Positions 1 to 5,960 of a stretch of 16,001 nt of DNA are shown here, in pieces (the stretch's first letter is position 1; each line of letters begins with the position of its first letter). Both the position numbers and the translations under genes were made by a program. A model generated the notes under the pieces. That model did no database searches, was not told where the DNA came from, and saw only the letters and a list, made by a program, of their open reading frames with translations. Location: positions 1 to 16,001 of the forward strand of contig CAZAIO010000064.1 in NCBI GenBank assembly GCA_964485235.1. Direction: 5' to 3'. The stretch comes from CAZAIO01 sp964485235 (GTDB lineage: Bacteria > Chloroflexota > Dehalococcoidia > GIF9 > UBA5629).

Positions 1-54
1 TAGAGCACGTTCTTGGTAAGAACGGGGTCACCAGTTCGAATCTGGTTGTGGGCT
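1..54 (+). tRNA. tRNA-Thr (GGU anticodon), 5' end outside window
   Basis: This is the 3' part of a tRNA gene. The 3' half of the D-stem is at 3-6. The anticodon stem is CGTTC (8-12) paired with GAACG (20-24), closing the 7-nt loop TTGGTAA, so the anticodon GGT at 15-17 reads Thr ACC/ACU codons. The T-arm is ACCAG (30-34) and CTGGT (42-46) around loop TTCGAAT. The acceptor 3' strand is 47-53 with T54 as discriminator. CCA is not encoded and must be added after transcription. A tRNA-Thr directly before tuf also occurs in other bacteria (thrT-tufB in E. coli). The tuf start lies 25 bp downstream, so co-transcription and processing are likely. Confidence 0.93.
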
Positions 55-79
55 CGGATAAAGAAGGAGGATTTCCGAA

Positions 80-1279
80 ATGGCAAAGAAAGTATTTGAA
101 AGAACAAAACCACATGTGAATGTTGGTACGATAGGACATGTTGACCATGGAAAGACAACATTAACGTCCGCGATTACTATGTGCTTGTCTAAACAGGGGC
201 ATGCGCAATACAGGGCTTTCGATACGATAGATAACGCTCCGGAAGAGAAAGCACGTGGATTGACAATAGCGATAGCCCATATCGAATATGAAACAGAGAA
301 ACGCCATTACGCGCACGTTGATTGTCCTGGACATGCAGACTATGTAAAGAATATGATCACAGGTGCCGCTCAAATGGACGGAGCGATCCTGGTAGTCAGT
401 GCGCCGGATGGTCCAATGCCTCAGACAAGAGAACATATCCTTCTTGCTTATCAAGTTGAAGTGCCCAGTCTGGTAGTTGCTCTCAACAAAGTAGATATGA
501 TGGATGATGAAGAGTTGCTTGAGCTCGTCGAACTCGAAGTGAGAGAGCTGCTGTCAAAATATAAATTCCCTGGCGATGAAATTCCTGTTGTGCGTGTGAG
601 CGCATTGAAAGCTCTGGAATGCGGTTGCGGTCAAAGGGAATGTCAGTGGTGTGGTCCTATTCTCAAGCTGATGGATGCGGTTGATGAGTATGTTCCTCTA
701 CCCGAAAGGCCGAAAGACAAACCCTTCTTAATGCCCGTTGAAGATGTTTTCAGTATTAAAGGTCGAGGCACTGTTGTGACAGGTAGAGTCGATCGCGGTA
801 CCGTTAAAGTTGGTGACGAAATTGAAATTATCGGTATTAAAGAGACTAAAAAGACAGTTATTACCGGTGTGGAAATGTTCCACAAGACGCTTAGTGAGGC
901 TGAGCCTGGTGATGCAGTTGGATGTTTGATCAGAGGCGTTGAAAGAGATGATGTGGAGCGCGGTCAGGTGCTTGCAGCTCCGGGCAGTATAAGACCCCAT
1001 ACTCATTTCGAAGCTGAAGTATACGTACTTACGAAGGAAGAAGGTGGTCGGCATACACCTTTCTTCAATGGCTACAAGCCACAGTTTTATGTAGGTACGC
1101 TTGATGTTACCGGTAACATCGAATTGCCGAAAGGTGTTGAAATGGTAATGCCCGGTGACAATGTAAAAATGACCATTAAGCTCATTTACCCGGTAGCAGT
1201 GGAAGAAGCTATGCATTTTGCAATCAGAGAAGGCGGTAGAACGGTCGGTGCCGGTTTAATAAGTAAAATTTTAGAATAG
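80..1279 (+). CDS. tuf: Elongation factor Tu (EF-Tu)
   Basis: GTPase that delivers aminoacyl-tRNA to the ribosomal A site; cytosolic, 399 residues, full length. Visible are the P-loop GHVDHGKT (residues 19-26), switch I with RGLT and the Mg-binding Thr62, DCPGH (switch II), NKVD, and the barrel-domain signatures FSIKGRGTVVTGR, EGGRHTPFF and REGGRTVGAG. The start is fixed by the SD AAGGAGG at 64-70. Three things are unusual. The end of the G domain carries a four-cysteine cluster, C181, C183, C188 and C191, where E. coli has a Cys-free segment. Switch I has Ala64-Ile65 where most bacteria have Asn-Thr. The usual RTTDVTG motif in the barrel is GTLDVTG, with Gly339 in place of the conserved Arg. 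The length is intact and there is no frameshift, so it looks functional. It heads the rpmG-secE-nusG-rpl series. Confidence 0.99.
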   Translation: MAKKVFERTKPHVNVGTIGHVDHGKTTLTSAITMCLSKQGHAQYRAFDTIDNAPEEKARGLTIAIAHIEYETEKRHYAHVDCPGHADYVKNMITGAAQMDGAILVVSAPDGPMPQTREHILLAYQVEVPSLVVALNKVDMMDDEELLELVELEVRELLSKYKFPGDEIPVVRVSALKALECGCGQRECQWCGPILKLMDAVDEYVPLPERPKDKPFLMPVEDVFSIKGRGTVVTGRVDRGTVKVGDEIEIIGIKETKKTVITGVEMFHKTLSEAEPGDAVGCLIRGVERDDVERGQVLAAPGSIRPHTHFEAEVYVLTKEEGGRHTPFFNGYKPQFYVGTLDVTGNIELPKGVEMVMPGDNVKMTIKLIYPVAVEEAMHFAIREGGRTVGAGLISKILE

Positions 1280-1283
1280 TTAT

Positions 1284-1451
1284 ATGGCAAAAAAAGGTGA
1301 AGTTCGGGGTGTAATCCATCTGGCATGTACTGTATGCCAGGAAAGGACTTATACAACGAGTAAAAACAGAAAAAACGATTCTCAGCGACTGGAATTGAAT
1401 AAATATTGTCCTCGCTGTAGAAAACATACGCCACATCGGGAGACTAAGTAA
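1284..1451 (+). CDS. rpmG: 50S ribosomal protein L33
   Basis: Small 55-residue ribosomal protein of the large subunit. It reads MAKKGEVRGVIHLACTVCQE at its N-terminus and has two CxxC knuckles, C15-x2-C18 and C42-x2-C45, which is the zinc-binding (C+) type of L33. The ATG is 4 bp after the tuf stop and there is no clear SD, so translational coupling to tuf is likely. It is followed after 3 bp by secE. Position between tuf and secE is the usual place for rpmG in many bacteria. Confidence 0.96.
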   Translation: MAKKGEVRGVIHLACTVCQERTYTTSKNRKNDSQRLELNKYCPRCRKHTPHRETK

Positions 1452-1454
1452 TCG

Positions 1455-1682
1455 TTGGCCAAAAAAAATCAATCAAAAGTGATTAAACAGAAGAAGTCTA
1501 GATTTGCTTTTGTTCGTGATATCTATGACGAACTAAAAAAAGTAGTCTGGCCGACGAGACGGGAAGCCATTCGTTTGACGCTTATGGTTCTAGCTGTATG
1601 CGTTTCTGTTGGAATTTTTCTGGGTGCTCTCGATTATGGTTTTTCAGAACTTGTGACGAAGGTGTTTCTAAGCGGTGGCTAA
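1455..1682 (+). CDS. secE: Preprotein translocase subunit SecE
   Basis: Single-spanning SecE (75 residues), the essential clamp subunit of the SecYEG channel in the inner membrane. The N-terminus is basic (KKNQSKVIKQKKSR). The amphipathic-helix signature DELKKVVWPTRREA is at about residues 25-38, and the membrane segment at about 41-59. The chosen start is TTG at 1455, only one codon after an in-frame stop; it gives the usual MAKK-like start and length, and no in-frame ATG is available upstream of the conserved core. Its 3' end overlaps the nusG GTG by 8 bp, so the two are probably translationally coupled, as is the common secE-nusG pairing. Confidence 0.97.
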   Translation: MAKKNQSKVIKQKKSRFAFVRDIYDELKKVVWPTRREAIRLTLMVLAVCVSVGIFLGALDYGFSELVTKVFLSGG

Positions 1683-2220
1683 GACGATGAGTGTTAACGA
1701 CAGAAGATGGTATATCGTTCACACGTATTCTGGTTTTGAAGAACGTGTGAAACGGAACCTTGAACAGCGTGTCAAATATATGGACGCTGAAAATAAGATA
1801 TTCCGGATTGTTATTCCTACCGAAGATGAGATAGAAATTCGGAGTGGGCAGAGGAGAACTGTAACAAGAAAGATATTTCCGGGATATGTGCTGGTCGAGA
1901 TGAAGCTGGATGATGAAAGCTGGCACGTAGTACGGAATACTCCAGGTATTACCGGATTCGTCGGTGGTGGGAATAAACCTACTCCACTTGCGGAGGATGA
2001 AGTGAAATCGATCTTGCGTCAGATGGAAGAAGGTGCCCCGCAAGTTAAAGTGGGTTTTAAAAAGGGTGAAAGTGTTCGTGTTGTCGATGGACCGTTTACT
2101 GATTTTATCGGTACGGTCGATGAAATAAATGTAGGTAAAGGTAAAGTAAAAGTAATGTTGAGTTTGTTCGGAAGAGAGACTTCTGTCGAACTCGATTTCC
2201 TGCAGGTGGAAAGGTTATAA
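1675..2220 (+). CDS. nusG: Transcription termination/antitermination factor NusG
   Basis: NusG binds the RNA polymerase clamp through its NGN domain, and Rho or ribosomal S10 through its KOW domain. The NGN domain starts at RRWYIVHTYSGFE and includes KIFPGYVLVEM and the VRNTPGITGFVGGG loop. The C-terminal KOW domain begins around GFKKGESVRVVDGPFTDFIG and ends in VELDFLQVERL. At 181 residues it is the usual length for bacterial NusG. The start given is GTG at 1675, overlapping the secE stop. An in-frame ATG at 1687, preceded by GGTGG at 1674-1678, would remove four residues and is equally plausible. The stop codon abuts the rplK ATG. Confidence 0.98.
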   Translation: MAKTMSVNDRRWYIVHTYSGFEERVKRNLEQRVKYMDAENKIFRIVIPTEDEIEIRSGQRRTVTRKIFPGYVLVEMKLDDESWHVVRNTPGITGFVGGGNKPTPLAEDEVKSILRQMEEGAPQVKVGFKKGESVRVVDGPFTDFIGTVDEINVGKGKVKVMLSLFGRETSVELDFLQVERL

Positions 2221-2643
2221 ATGGCTAAGAAAGTACGTGCAATCGTAAAGTTACAGATACAGGCTGGAAAGGCTACACCAGCACCCCCGGTTGGTCCTGC
2301 TCTCGGACAACATGGTGTCAATATAATGGCTTTTTGTAAAGACTATAATGATCAGACAAACTCGCAGGCAGGATCGATTGTTCCTGTCGAGATAACAATA
2401 TTTGAAGACAGGTCATTTACCTTTATAACAAAGACACCTCCTGCATCAGACCTGTTAAAAAAGGCTCTGAATGTAGAAAAAGGAAGCGGTACGGCCAGTC
2501 AGACAACAGTTGGAACGTTGTCACGCGATAAGGTGAAAGAGATAGCAAAAATAAAGCTCAAGGATCTGAATACTGTAAATGTAGATAATGCAGCCCGTAT
2601 TATTGAAGGTACGGCACGCAGCATGGGAATAGAGGTAGAATAA
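2221..2643 (+). CDS. rplK: 50S ribosomal protein L11
   Basis: L11 forms the GTPase-associated centre with 23S rRNA and the L10/L12 stalk. It is full length at 140 residues. Visible signatures are the proline-rich linker KATPAPPVGPALGQHGVNIM in the N-terminal domain, where thiopeptide antibiotics act in this family, and the C-terminal rRNA-binding helices ending ARSMGIEVE. The ATG directly follows the nusG TAA with no intergenic base, and a GGAAAGG-like SD lies within the nusG 3' end. It forms the usual rplK-rplA pair. Confidence 0.99.
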   Translation: MAKKVRAIVKLQIQAGKATPAPPVGPALGQHGVNIMAFCKDYNDQTNSQAGSIVPVEITIFEDRSFTFITKTPPASDLLKKALNVEKGSGTASQTTVGTLSRDKVKEIAKIKLKDLNTVNVDNAARIIEGTARSMGIEVE

Positions 2644-2646
2644 GTA

Positions 2647-3366
2647 ATGGTGACCAGAGGAAAGAATTATCAGGAATCTGTTAAAAAGGTTGATTCAAAT
2701 ATAAAATATCAAGCTCAAGAAGCAGTTGAGCTTGTAAAACAAGCGACATTTGTTAAATTTGATGAAACGGTTGAGCTTCATTTAAGAATGGGTGTGGATC
2801 CGCGTAGTGCTGACCAGCAGGTAAGAGGTGTCGCATTGCTCCCGCACGGGCTTGGAAAACAGGTACGTGTTCTGGTCTTTGCCCAGGGAGAAGCCGAGAG
2901 AATCGCAAATGAATCCGGTGCTGATTTTGTTGGAAATGACGAAATGGTAAAAAAGATTGAAGGTGGATGGCTTGATTTCGATGTGAGTATCGCCACTCCT
3001 GATATGATGGGCAAAGTAGGTAAACTGGGTAAAATACTCGGAAGAAAAGGGCTTATGCCAAACCCGAAGTCCGGAACAGTAGTGCCGGCTGATGACCTGG
3101 ATCGTGCTATTTCAGATGCCCGTAAAGGTCGGGTGGAATTCAGGCTTGACCGCACGGCAATCATACATGTGCCGATAGGAAAAGTGAGTTTTGAAACAAC
3201 AAAACTCTATGAAAATTTGATAGCATTGATTGAAGCTATTATTAAAGCAAAACCAAGCGGAGCAAAGGGACAATATATTCGAAGTGCGACTATTACAAGC
3301 ACTATGGGCCCCGGTATTAAACTCGATCTCAAATCTCTGATGGCTTTATCATCGGGTTCTTTATAA
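2647..3366 (+). CDS. rplA: 50S ribosomal protein L1
   Basis: L1 binds 23S rRNA helices 76-78 in the mobile L1 stalk and in many bacteria represses its own operon translationally. The 239-residue length is normal. Family signatures include LGKILGRKGLMPNPKSGTV and a C-terminal segment of the GQYIRSATITSTMGPGIKLD type. The start ATG at 2647 is 3 bp after the rplK stop, with GAGGT at 2632-2636 as SD inside rplK. I could not pick out an L1-binding mimic upstream of rplK, but the nusG-rplK junction leaves no leader for one. Confidence 0.99.
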   Translation: MVTRGKNYQESVKKVDSNIKYQAQEAVELVKQATFVKFDETVELHLRMGVDPRSADQQVRGVALLPHGLGKQVRVLVFAQGEAERIANESGADFVGNDEMVKKIEGGWLDFDVSIATPDMMGKVGKLGKILGRKGLMPNPKSGTVVPADDLDRAISDARKGRVEFRLDRTAIIHVPIGKVSFETTKLYENLIALIEAIIKAKPSGAKGQYIRSATITSTMGPGIKLDLKSLMALSSGSL

Positions 3367-3386
3367 ATTAAATAATAAATTTAATG

Positions 3387-3433
3387 TGCCGGTGACAGCA
3401 GGTGCCTTGCGCTTAATAATTCCTGCCGAGGTA
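3387..3433 (+). promoter_or_regulatory. Ribosomal protein L10 leader (kink-turn element)
   Basis: This stretch of the rplA-rplJ gap matches the L10-leader consensus well. It has GACAGCAGGTGC at 3394-3405, then CTTAATA, then TCCTGCCGAGGT at 3421-3432. The inner stem GCAGG (3398-3402) pairs with CCTGC (3422-3426). The outer stem TGCC (3387-3390) pairs with GGTA (3430-3433). The asymmetric GA-containing internal loop between them is the expected kink-turn that L10(L12)4 binds. Together with the hairpin at 3464-3499 this should give autogenous control of rplJ-rplL. The structure is read by eye and was not folded computationally. Confidence 0.9.
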
Positions 3434-3463
3434 TAGTTTATGTTATTTCTAATAACGTGAATT

Positions 3464-3499
3464 AAGTCCTTGTGTCATGGCACAAGGACTTTTTATTTT
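3464..3499 (+). terminator. Intrinsic terminator/attenuator in front of rplJ
   Basis: A perfect 10-bp stem, AGTCCTTGTG (3465-3474) with CACAAGGACT (3481-3490), closes a 6-nt loop and runs straight into TTTTATTTT. It lies between the L10 leader and the rplJ SD. That is the expected place for a terminator that is chosen when L10 is in excess. A spurious in-frame ATG at 3477 sits inside the hairpin loop and should not be used as the rplJ start. Confidence 0.88.
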
Positions 3500-3512
3500 A
3501 GGAAGTGAAATT

Positions 3513-4037
3513 ATGTTGAAAAGCGATAAGGAAAAGATAATAAATGAACTGACAGAAAGCCTGTCGCGAAGTACGATTGTTATTGCGACGGACTACAGAG
3601 GTGTTAATGCAAAAGAAATGGTAGCATTGCGCCAAAAATTGAGTGCGGAAGGGCTTGAATATAAGGTGGCAAAAAACACGCTTGTCCGTTTTGCTGCACA
3701 GAAAGCGGGGAAGGAGCAACTTGATACTTTGCTTAACGGACCGCTCGCCGTACTTTTTGGATTTGATGATGTAGTAAAACCTGCGAAGATTTTAACACAG
3801 TATGTTAAGTCTTCAAATTCGGTACTACAAATCAAAGGTGGAATATTAGGTGACCAGTTAGTCACTACAAAGCAGCTTACGGAGCTTGCAAATATTCCGT
3901 CAAAAGAAATACTTGTTTCTCAATTGTTAGGACAATTATGGAGTCCTGTACAAAGATTGCATACAGTATTGAGTTCACCAATAAGTGGACTGGTTAATGT
4001 ATTGCAAGCACAAATCCGAAAGGTGGAAGGAGAATAA
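3513..4037 (+). CDS. rplJ: 50S ribosomal protein L10
   Basis: L10 anchors the L7/L12 dimers to the ribosome, and in the L10(L12)4 complex it binds its own leader. The start chosen is ATG at 3513, giving 174 residues, the family length. It has SD AGGAAG at 3500-3505 with 7-nt spacing. The longer in-frame ATG at 3477 lies in the attenuator hairpin and has no SD. Family features are the N-terminal LSRSTIVIATDYRG region, the conserved NTLVRFAA segment, and a hydrophobic C-terminal helix (SPISGLVNVLQAQIRKVEGE) that binds L12. GGAAGGAG at its 3' end precedes a possible upstream GTG start for rplL. Confidence 0.98.
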   Translation: MLKSDKEKIINELTESLSRSTIVIATDYRGVNAKEMVALRQKLSAEGLEYKVAKNTLVRFAAQKAGKEQLDTLLNGPLAVLFGFDDVVKPAKILTQYVKSSNSVLQIKGGILGDQLVTTKQLTELANIPSKEILVSQLLGQLWSPVQRLHTVLSSPISGLVNVLQAQIRKVEGE

Positions 4038-4038
4038 G

Positions 4039-4149
4039 GTGACGGAGAATACGGAAGAGGAAAAAGTAATAACACAGGAAGAAACAGAAGATTCAAAAGT
4101 AAAAAAATCAATAAAAGATGGAGATAATTCCAAACAGGGAGGCAAAAAT
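4039..4149 (+). other. In-frame 37-codon extension upstream of rplL (possible alternative L7/L12 start)
   Basis: The whole rplJ-rplL gap is open in the rplL frame. A GTG at 4039, one base after the rplJ stop, is preceded by GGAAGGAG (4025-4032) at a 6-nt spacing. Translation from it would add 37 highly charged residues (begins VTENTEEEKVITQEETEDSK) to L7/L12. The tract is purine- and A-rich. It may be only an unstructured spacer that keeps the ribosome sliding from rplJ to rplL. The in-frame opening and two SD sites are seen directly; use of the upstream start is an inference. Confidence 0.4.
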
Positions 4150-4536
4150 ATGACAAAAGAAGAACTTATCGAAGCAATAAAGAGCATGTCAGTGCTCGAA
4201 CTTTCAGATCTGGTAAAAGCACTTGAAGAGGAGTTTGGTGTCACCGCAGCAGCACCGGTAGCTATGGCATCAGTCCCGGGAGGCGCAGCGGCAGCAGGTG
4301 CACCGGCAGCAGCAGAAGAAGAACAAACTGAATTTACTGTATTCTTAAATGAAGTCGGTGAGAATAAGATCAGTGTAATCAAGGCCGTACGTGAGCTGAC
4401 TACTTTGGGACTAAAAGAAGCGAAAGACCTGGTAGAAAGTGCTCCCAAGGTTGTAAAAGAAGGCGTTAATAAAGAGGAAGCTGCAAAAATCAAGCAGAAA
4501 CTTCAGGACGCCGGAGCAGTAGCTGAGATAAAATAG
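4150..4536 (+). CDS. rplL: 50S ribosomal protein L7/L12
   Basis: Acidic stalk protein that recruits EF-Tu, EF-G and other translational GTPases. It has 128 residues from the ATG at 4150, which has a very good SD, AGGGAGG at 4136-4142, spacing 7. The N-terminal dimerisation domain is MTKEELIEAIKSMSVLELSD through FGVTAAAP. An Ala/Gly/Pro hinge follows at about residues 34-57. The C-terminal factor-binding domain runs from FTVFLNEVGENKISVIK through LGLKEAKDLVESAPKVVKEG to the end. An alternative in-frame GTG start at 4039 would extend it by 37 residues. It is the last gene of the ribosomal block; rpoB does not follow. Confidence 0.98.
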   Translation: MTKEELIEAIKSMSVLELSDLVKALEEEFGVTAAAPVAMASVPGGAAAAGAPAAAEEEQTEFTVFLNEVGENKISVIKAVRELTTLGLKEAKDLVESAPKVVKEGVNKEEAAKIKQKLQDAGAVAEIK

Positions 4537-4628
4537 CTGATTATATCGCCGGTATTGTTTTTATATTATCCGGCATTTATTAGCTGATGAAGTCTCATTT
4601 TTAATGTTGTAAAATGTACGTATTGAGT

Positions 4629-4664
4629 AAAGGGGGAAGGCGTTTGTCGTTTTCCCCCTTTATA
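4629..4664 (+). terminator. Hairpin terminator after the rplJ-rplL operon
   Basis: AAAGGGGGAA (4629-4638) pairs perfectly with TTCCCCCTTT (4652-4661), and the loop may be tightened by G-T pairs. The stem ends in a short T-rich run. It lies 93 bp after rplL. A weaker stem, GCCGG (4548-4552) with CCGGC (4570-4574), lies between. The U-tract is short, so efficiency is uncertain, but position and stem strength make it the likely operon end. Confidence 0.7.
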
Positions 4665-4790
4665 CTGCTGGTAAATTAATTCCTCTGTAATAGACATACC
4701 CTGTTCAGCAGTCGTTAAGGTTAAGTGAAATAAACCATAAAGAACACTATAAACTTTTATTCAGCTGTGTGAAATGTCATACGATAAAAA

Positions 4791-4819
4791 TTGAAAAACG
4801 TTGGGAAGAATACGATAAT
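4791..4819 (+). promoter_or_regulatory. sigma70-like promoter of the cysteine synthase gene
   Basis: TTGAAA (4791-4796) and GATAAT (4814-4819) are separated by 17 bp, placing a transcription start near 4826, ahead of SD AGAGGAG (4839-4845). AAAAACGT (4794-4801) and ACGTTTTT (4829-4836) form a spaced inverted repeat around the promoter and could be an operator. The rest of the 316-bp gap 4537-4852 holds the operon terminator and a 7-bp inverted repeat, ACTGCTG (4664-4670) with CAGCAGT (4706-4712). I see no gene or recognisable riboswitch in it. Confidence 0.6.
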
Positions 4820-4852
4820 TTGTGCAACGACGTTTTTTAGAGGAGCCCTGAC

Positions 4853-5764
4853 ATGATAAAAAGTGTACTTGATTTGATTGGCAAAACATCTGTTGTCAGA
4901 TTAAATAGAGTAAATAATCCTGCAACGAACATATATGCGAAACTTGAGATGTTCAATCCGAGCGGCAGTATAAAGGATGTCATGGCTTTATTTATGATGG
5001 AACTCGCTGAACAACGAGGAACTTTAAAACCCGGTTCTACGATCATCGAAGCAACAAGCGGAAATACAGGTATTTCCTTTGCAATGCTTTCAAGCTTAAA
5101 AGGGTATCATTTTATCGCTGTAATGCCCGAATATATGAGTGTGGAAAGAAGAAGGATGATGGAATCATTTGGCGCCAGGCTCGTGCTTACTCCGACAGAT
5201 GAAGGATTTCCAGGAGCAATCAAGAAATTTGAAGAGCTGAAAAAACAGAATCCTGATGCATGGACGCCGGATCAGTTTAATAATCGGGACAACATAGCAG
5301 CACATAAAATGATAACAGGTAGGAAAATACTCGAAGAGGTCGATGGGAAGGTTGATGCCTTTGTTGCCGGTGTCGGCACAGGAGGTACTCTAATGGGGGT
5401 TGCTGAAGCATTAAAAGAGATATACCCTGACGTAAAAATATTTGCCGTTGAGCCTGCTGAATCAGCGGTTATGAGCGGCGAAGAGATAGGTTATCATAAA
5501 ATACAGGGAATCGGCCCGGGTTTTATTCCGGACCTGGTGGATGTAAAAAAAGTCGACGGTATTATTAAGATTGCAAGCGACGATTCAATTCAAATGGCAC
5601 GAAGGCTTATACATGAAGAAGGAATAATGGCAGGAATTTCATCGGGAGCAAATACACTGGCTGCCATGCAAGTTGCGCGTAAGATTGGCCCTGAAAAAAC
5701 AATTGTTACTATCTTTGCAGACCGGACAGAGCGTTATGCAAGCATGGGCTTGTTTGACGCGTAG
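4853..5764 (+). CDS. cysK: Cysteine synthase (O-acetylserine sulfhydrylase family)
   Basis: PLP-dependent beta-replacement enzyme making cysteine from an activated serine and sulfide; cytosolic, 303 residues, normal length. The PLP lysine is K41 in NPSGSIKD. The substrate-binding loop is SGNTG (69-73), the phosphate-binding loop GTGGT (175-179), and the C-terminal PLP-contact motif SSGAN (263-267). The usual Arg after the active-site KD is Val here (KDV). CysK, CysM and cystathionine beta-synthase-like members share these motifs, so the acyl donor (O-acetylserine or O-phosphoserine) cannot be fixed from sequence alone. The start is set by SD AGAGGAG with 7-nt spacing. It is apparently monocistronic with its own promoter, between two unrelated operons. 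Confidence 0.9.
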   Translation: MIKSVLDLIGKTSVVRLNRVNNPATNIYAKLEMFNPSGSIKDVMALFMMELAEQRGTLKPGSTIIEATSGNTGISFAMLSSLKGYHFIAVMPEYMSVERRRMMESFGARLVLTPTDEGFPGAIKKFEELKKQNPDAWTPDQFNNRDNIAAHKMITGRKILEEVDGKVDAFVAGVGTGGTLMGVAEALKEIYPDVKIFAVEPAESAVMSGEEIGYHKIQGIGPGFIPDLVDVKKVDGIIKIASDDSIQMARRLIHEEGIMAGISSGANTLAAMQVARKIGPEKTIVTIFADRTERYASMGLFDA

Positions 5765-5785
5765 TTTACTGTTCACACCCTGCTT

Positions 5786-5797
5786 ATTAGTACTAAT
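5786..5797. repeat. 12-bp perfect palindrome downstream of cysteine synthase
   Basis: ATTAGTACTAAT is its own reverse complement. It lies 21 bp after the cysteine synthase stop and about 60-70 bp upstream of the candidate -10 boxes for plsY. It could be an operator, but a 12-bp AT-rich palindrome is weak evidence on its own. Confidence 0.3.
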
Positions 5798-5855
5798 GTT
5801 ATAACTCACATATTCAATTATCTGCATTCGTCGATAAGCTTCATTGACCTTAAAC

Positions 5856-5927
5856 TGATATAATATACAGGTTACTTTTTTGAACGTATTATAAATCAGC
5901 CACATTGATACTTTATTGTGGTATACT
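5856..5927 (+). promoter_or_regulatory. Two candidate extended -10 promoters before plsY
   Basis: TGATATAAT at 5856-5864 and TGGTATACT at 5919-5927 each fit TGn plus a good -10 hexamer, while neither has a convincing -35 at 17 bp. Start sites near 5871 or 5934 would give short leaders for the gene at 5961, which has no clear SD. Same promoter style recurs elsewhere in this window. Confidence 0.45.
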
Positions 5928-5960
5928 TATCAGGTCATTCCCGGTATTATTCATTAAGTT

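Noticed and set aside
728..1216. 162-residue minus-strand frame inside tuf
   Set aside because: Fully antisense to the conserved EF-Tu sequence; an open frame caused by codon usage.
3477..3512. Longer rplJ reading frame starting at ATG 3477
   Set aside because: This ATG lies in the loop of the attenuator hairpin, has no SD, and adds 12 residues not typical of L10; ATG 3513 has a good SD and gives the family length.
3985..4038. ATG 3985 as the start of a 183-residue L7/L12
   Set aside because: It lies inside rplJ in another frame. Only the part from GTG 4039 has an SD and is worth considering as an extension.
4664..4790. T-box or S-box riboswitch before the cysteine synthase gene
   Set aside because: No T-box signature or SAM-binding core is recognisable, and the best promoter lies downstream of this stretch, so it would not be in the transcript.
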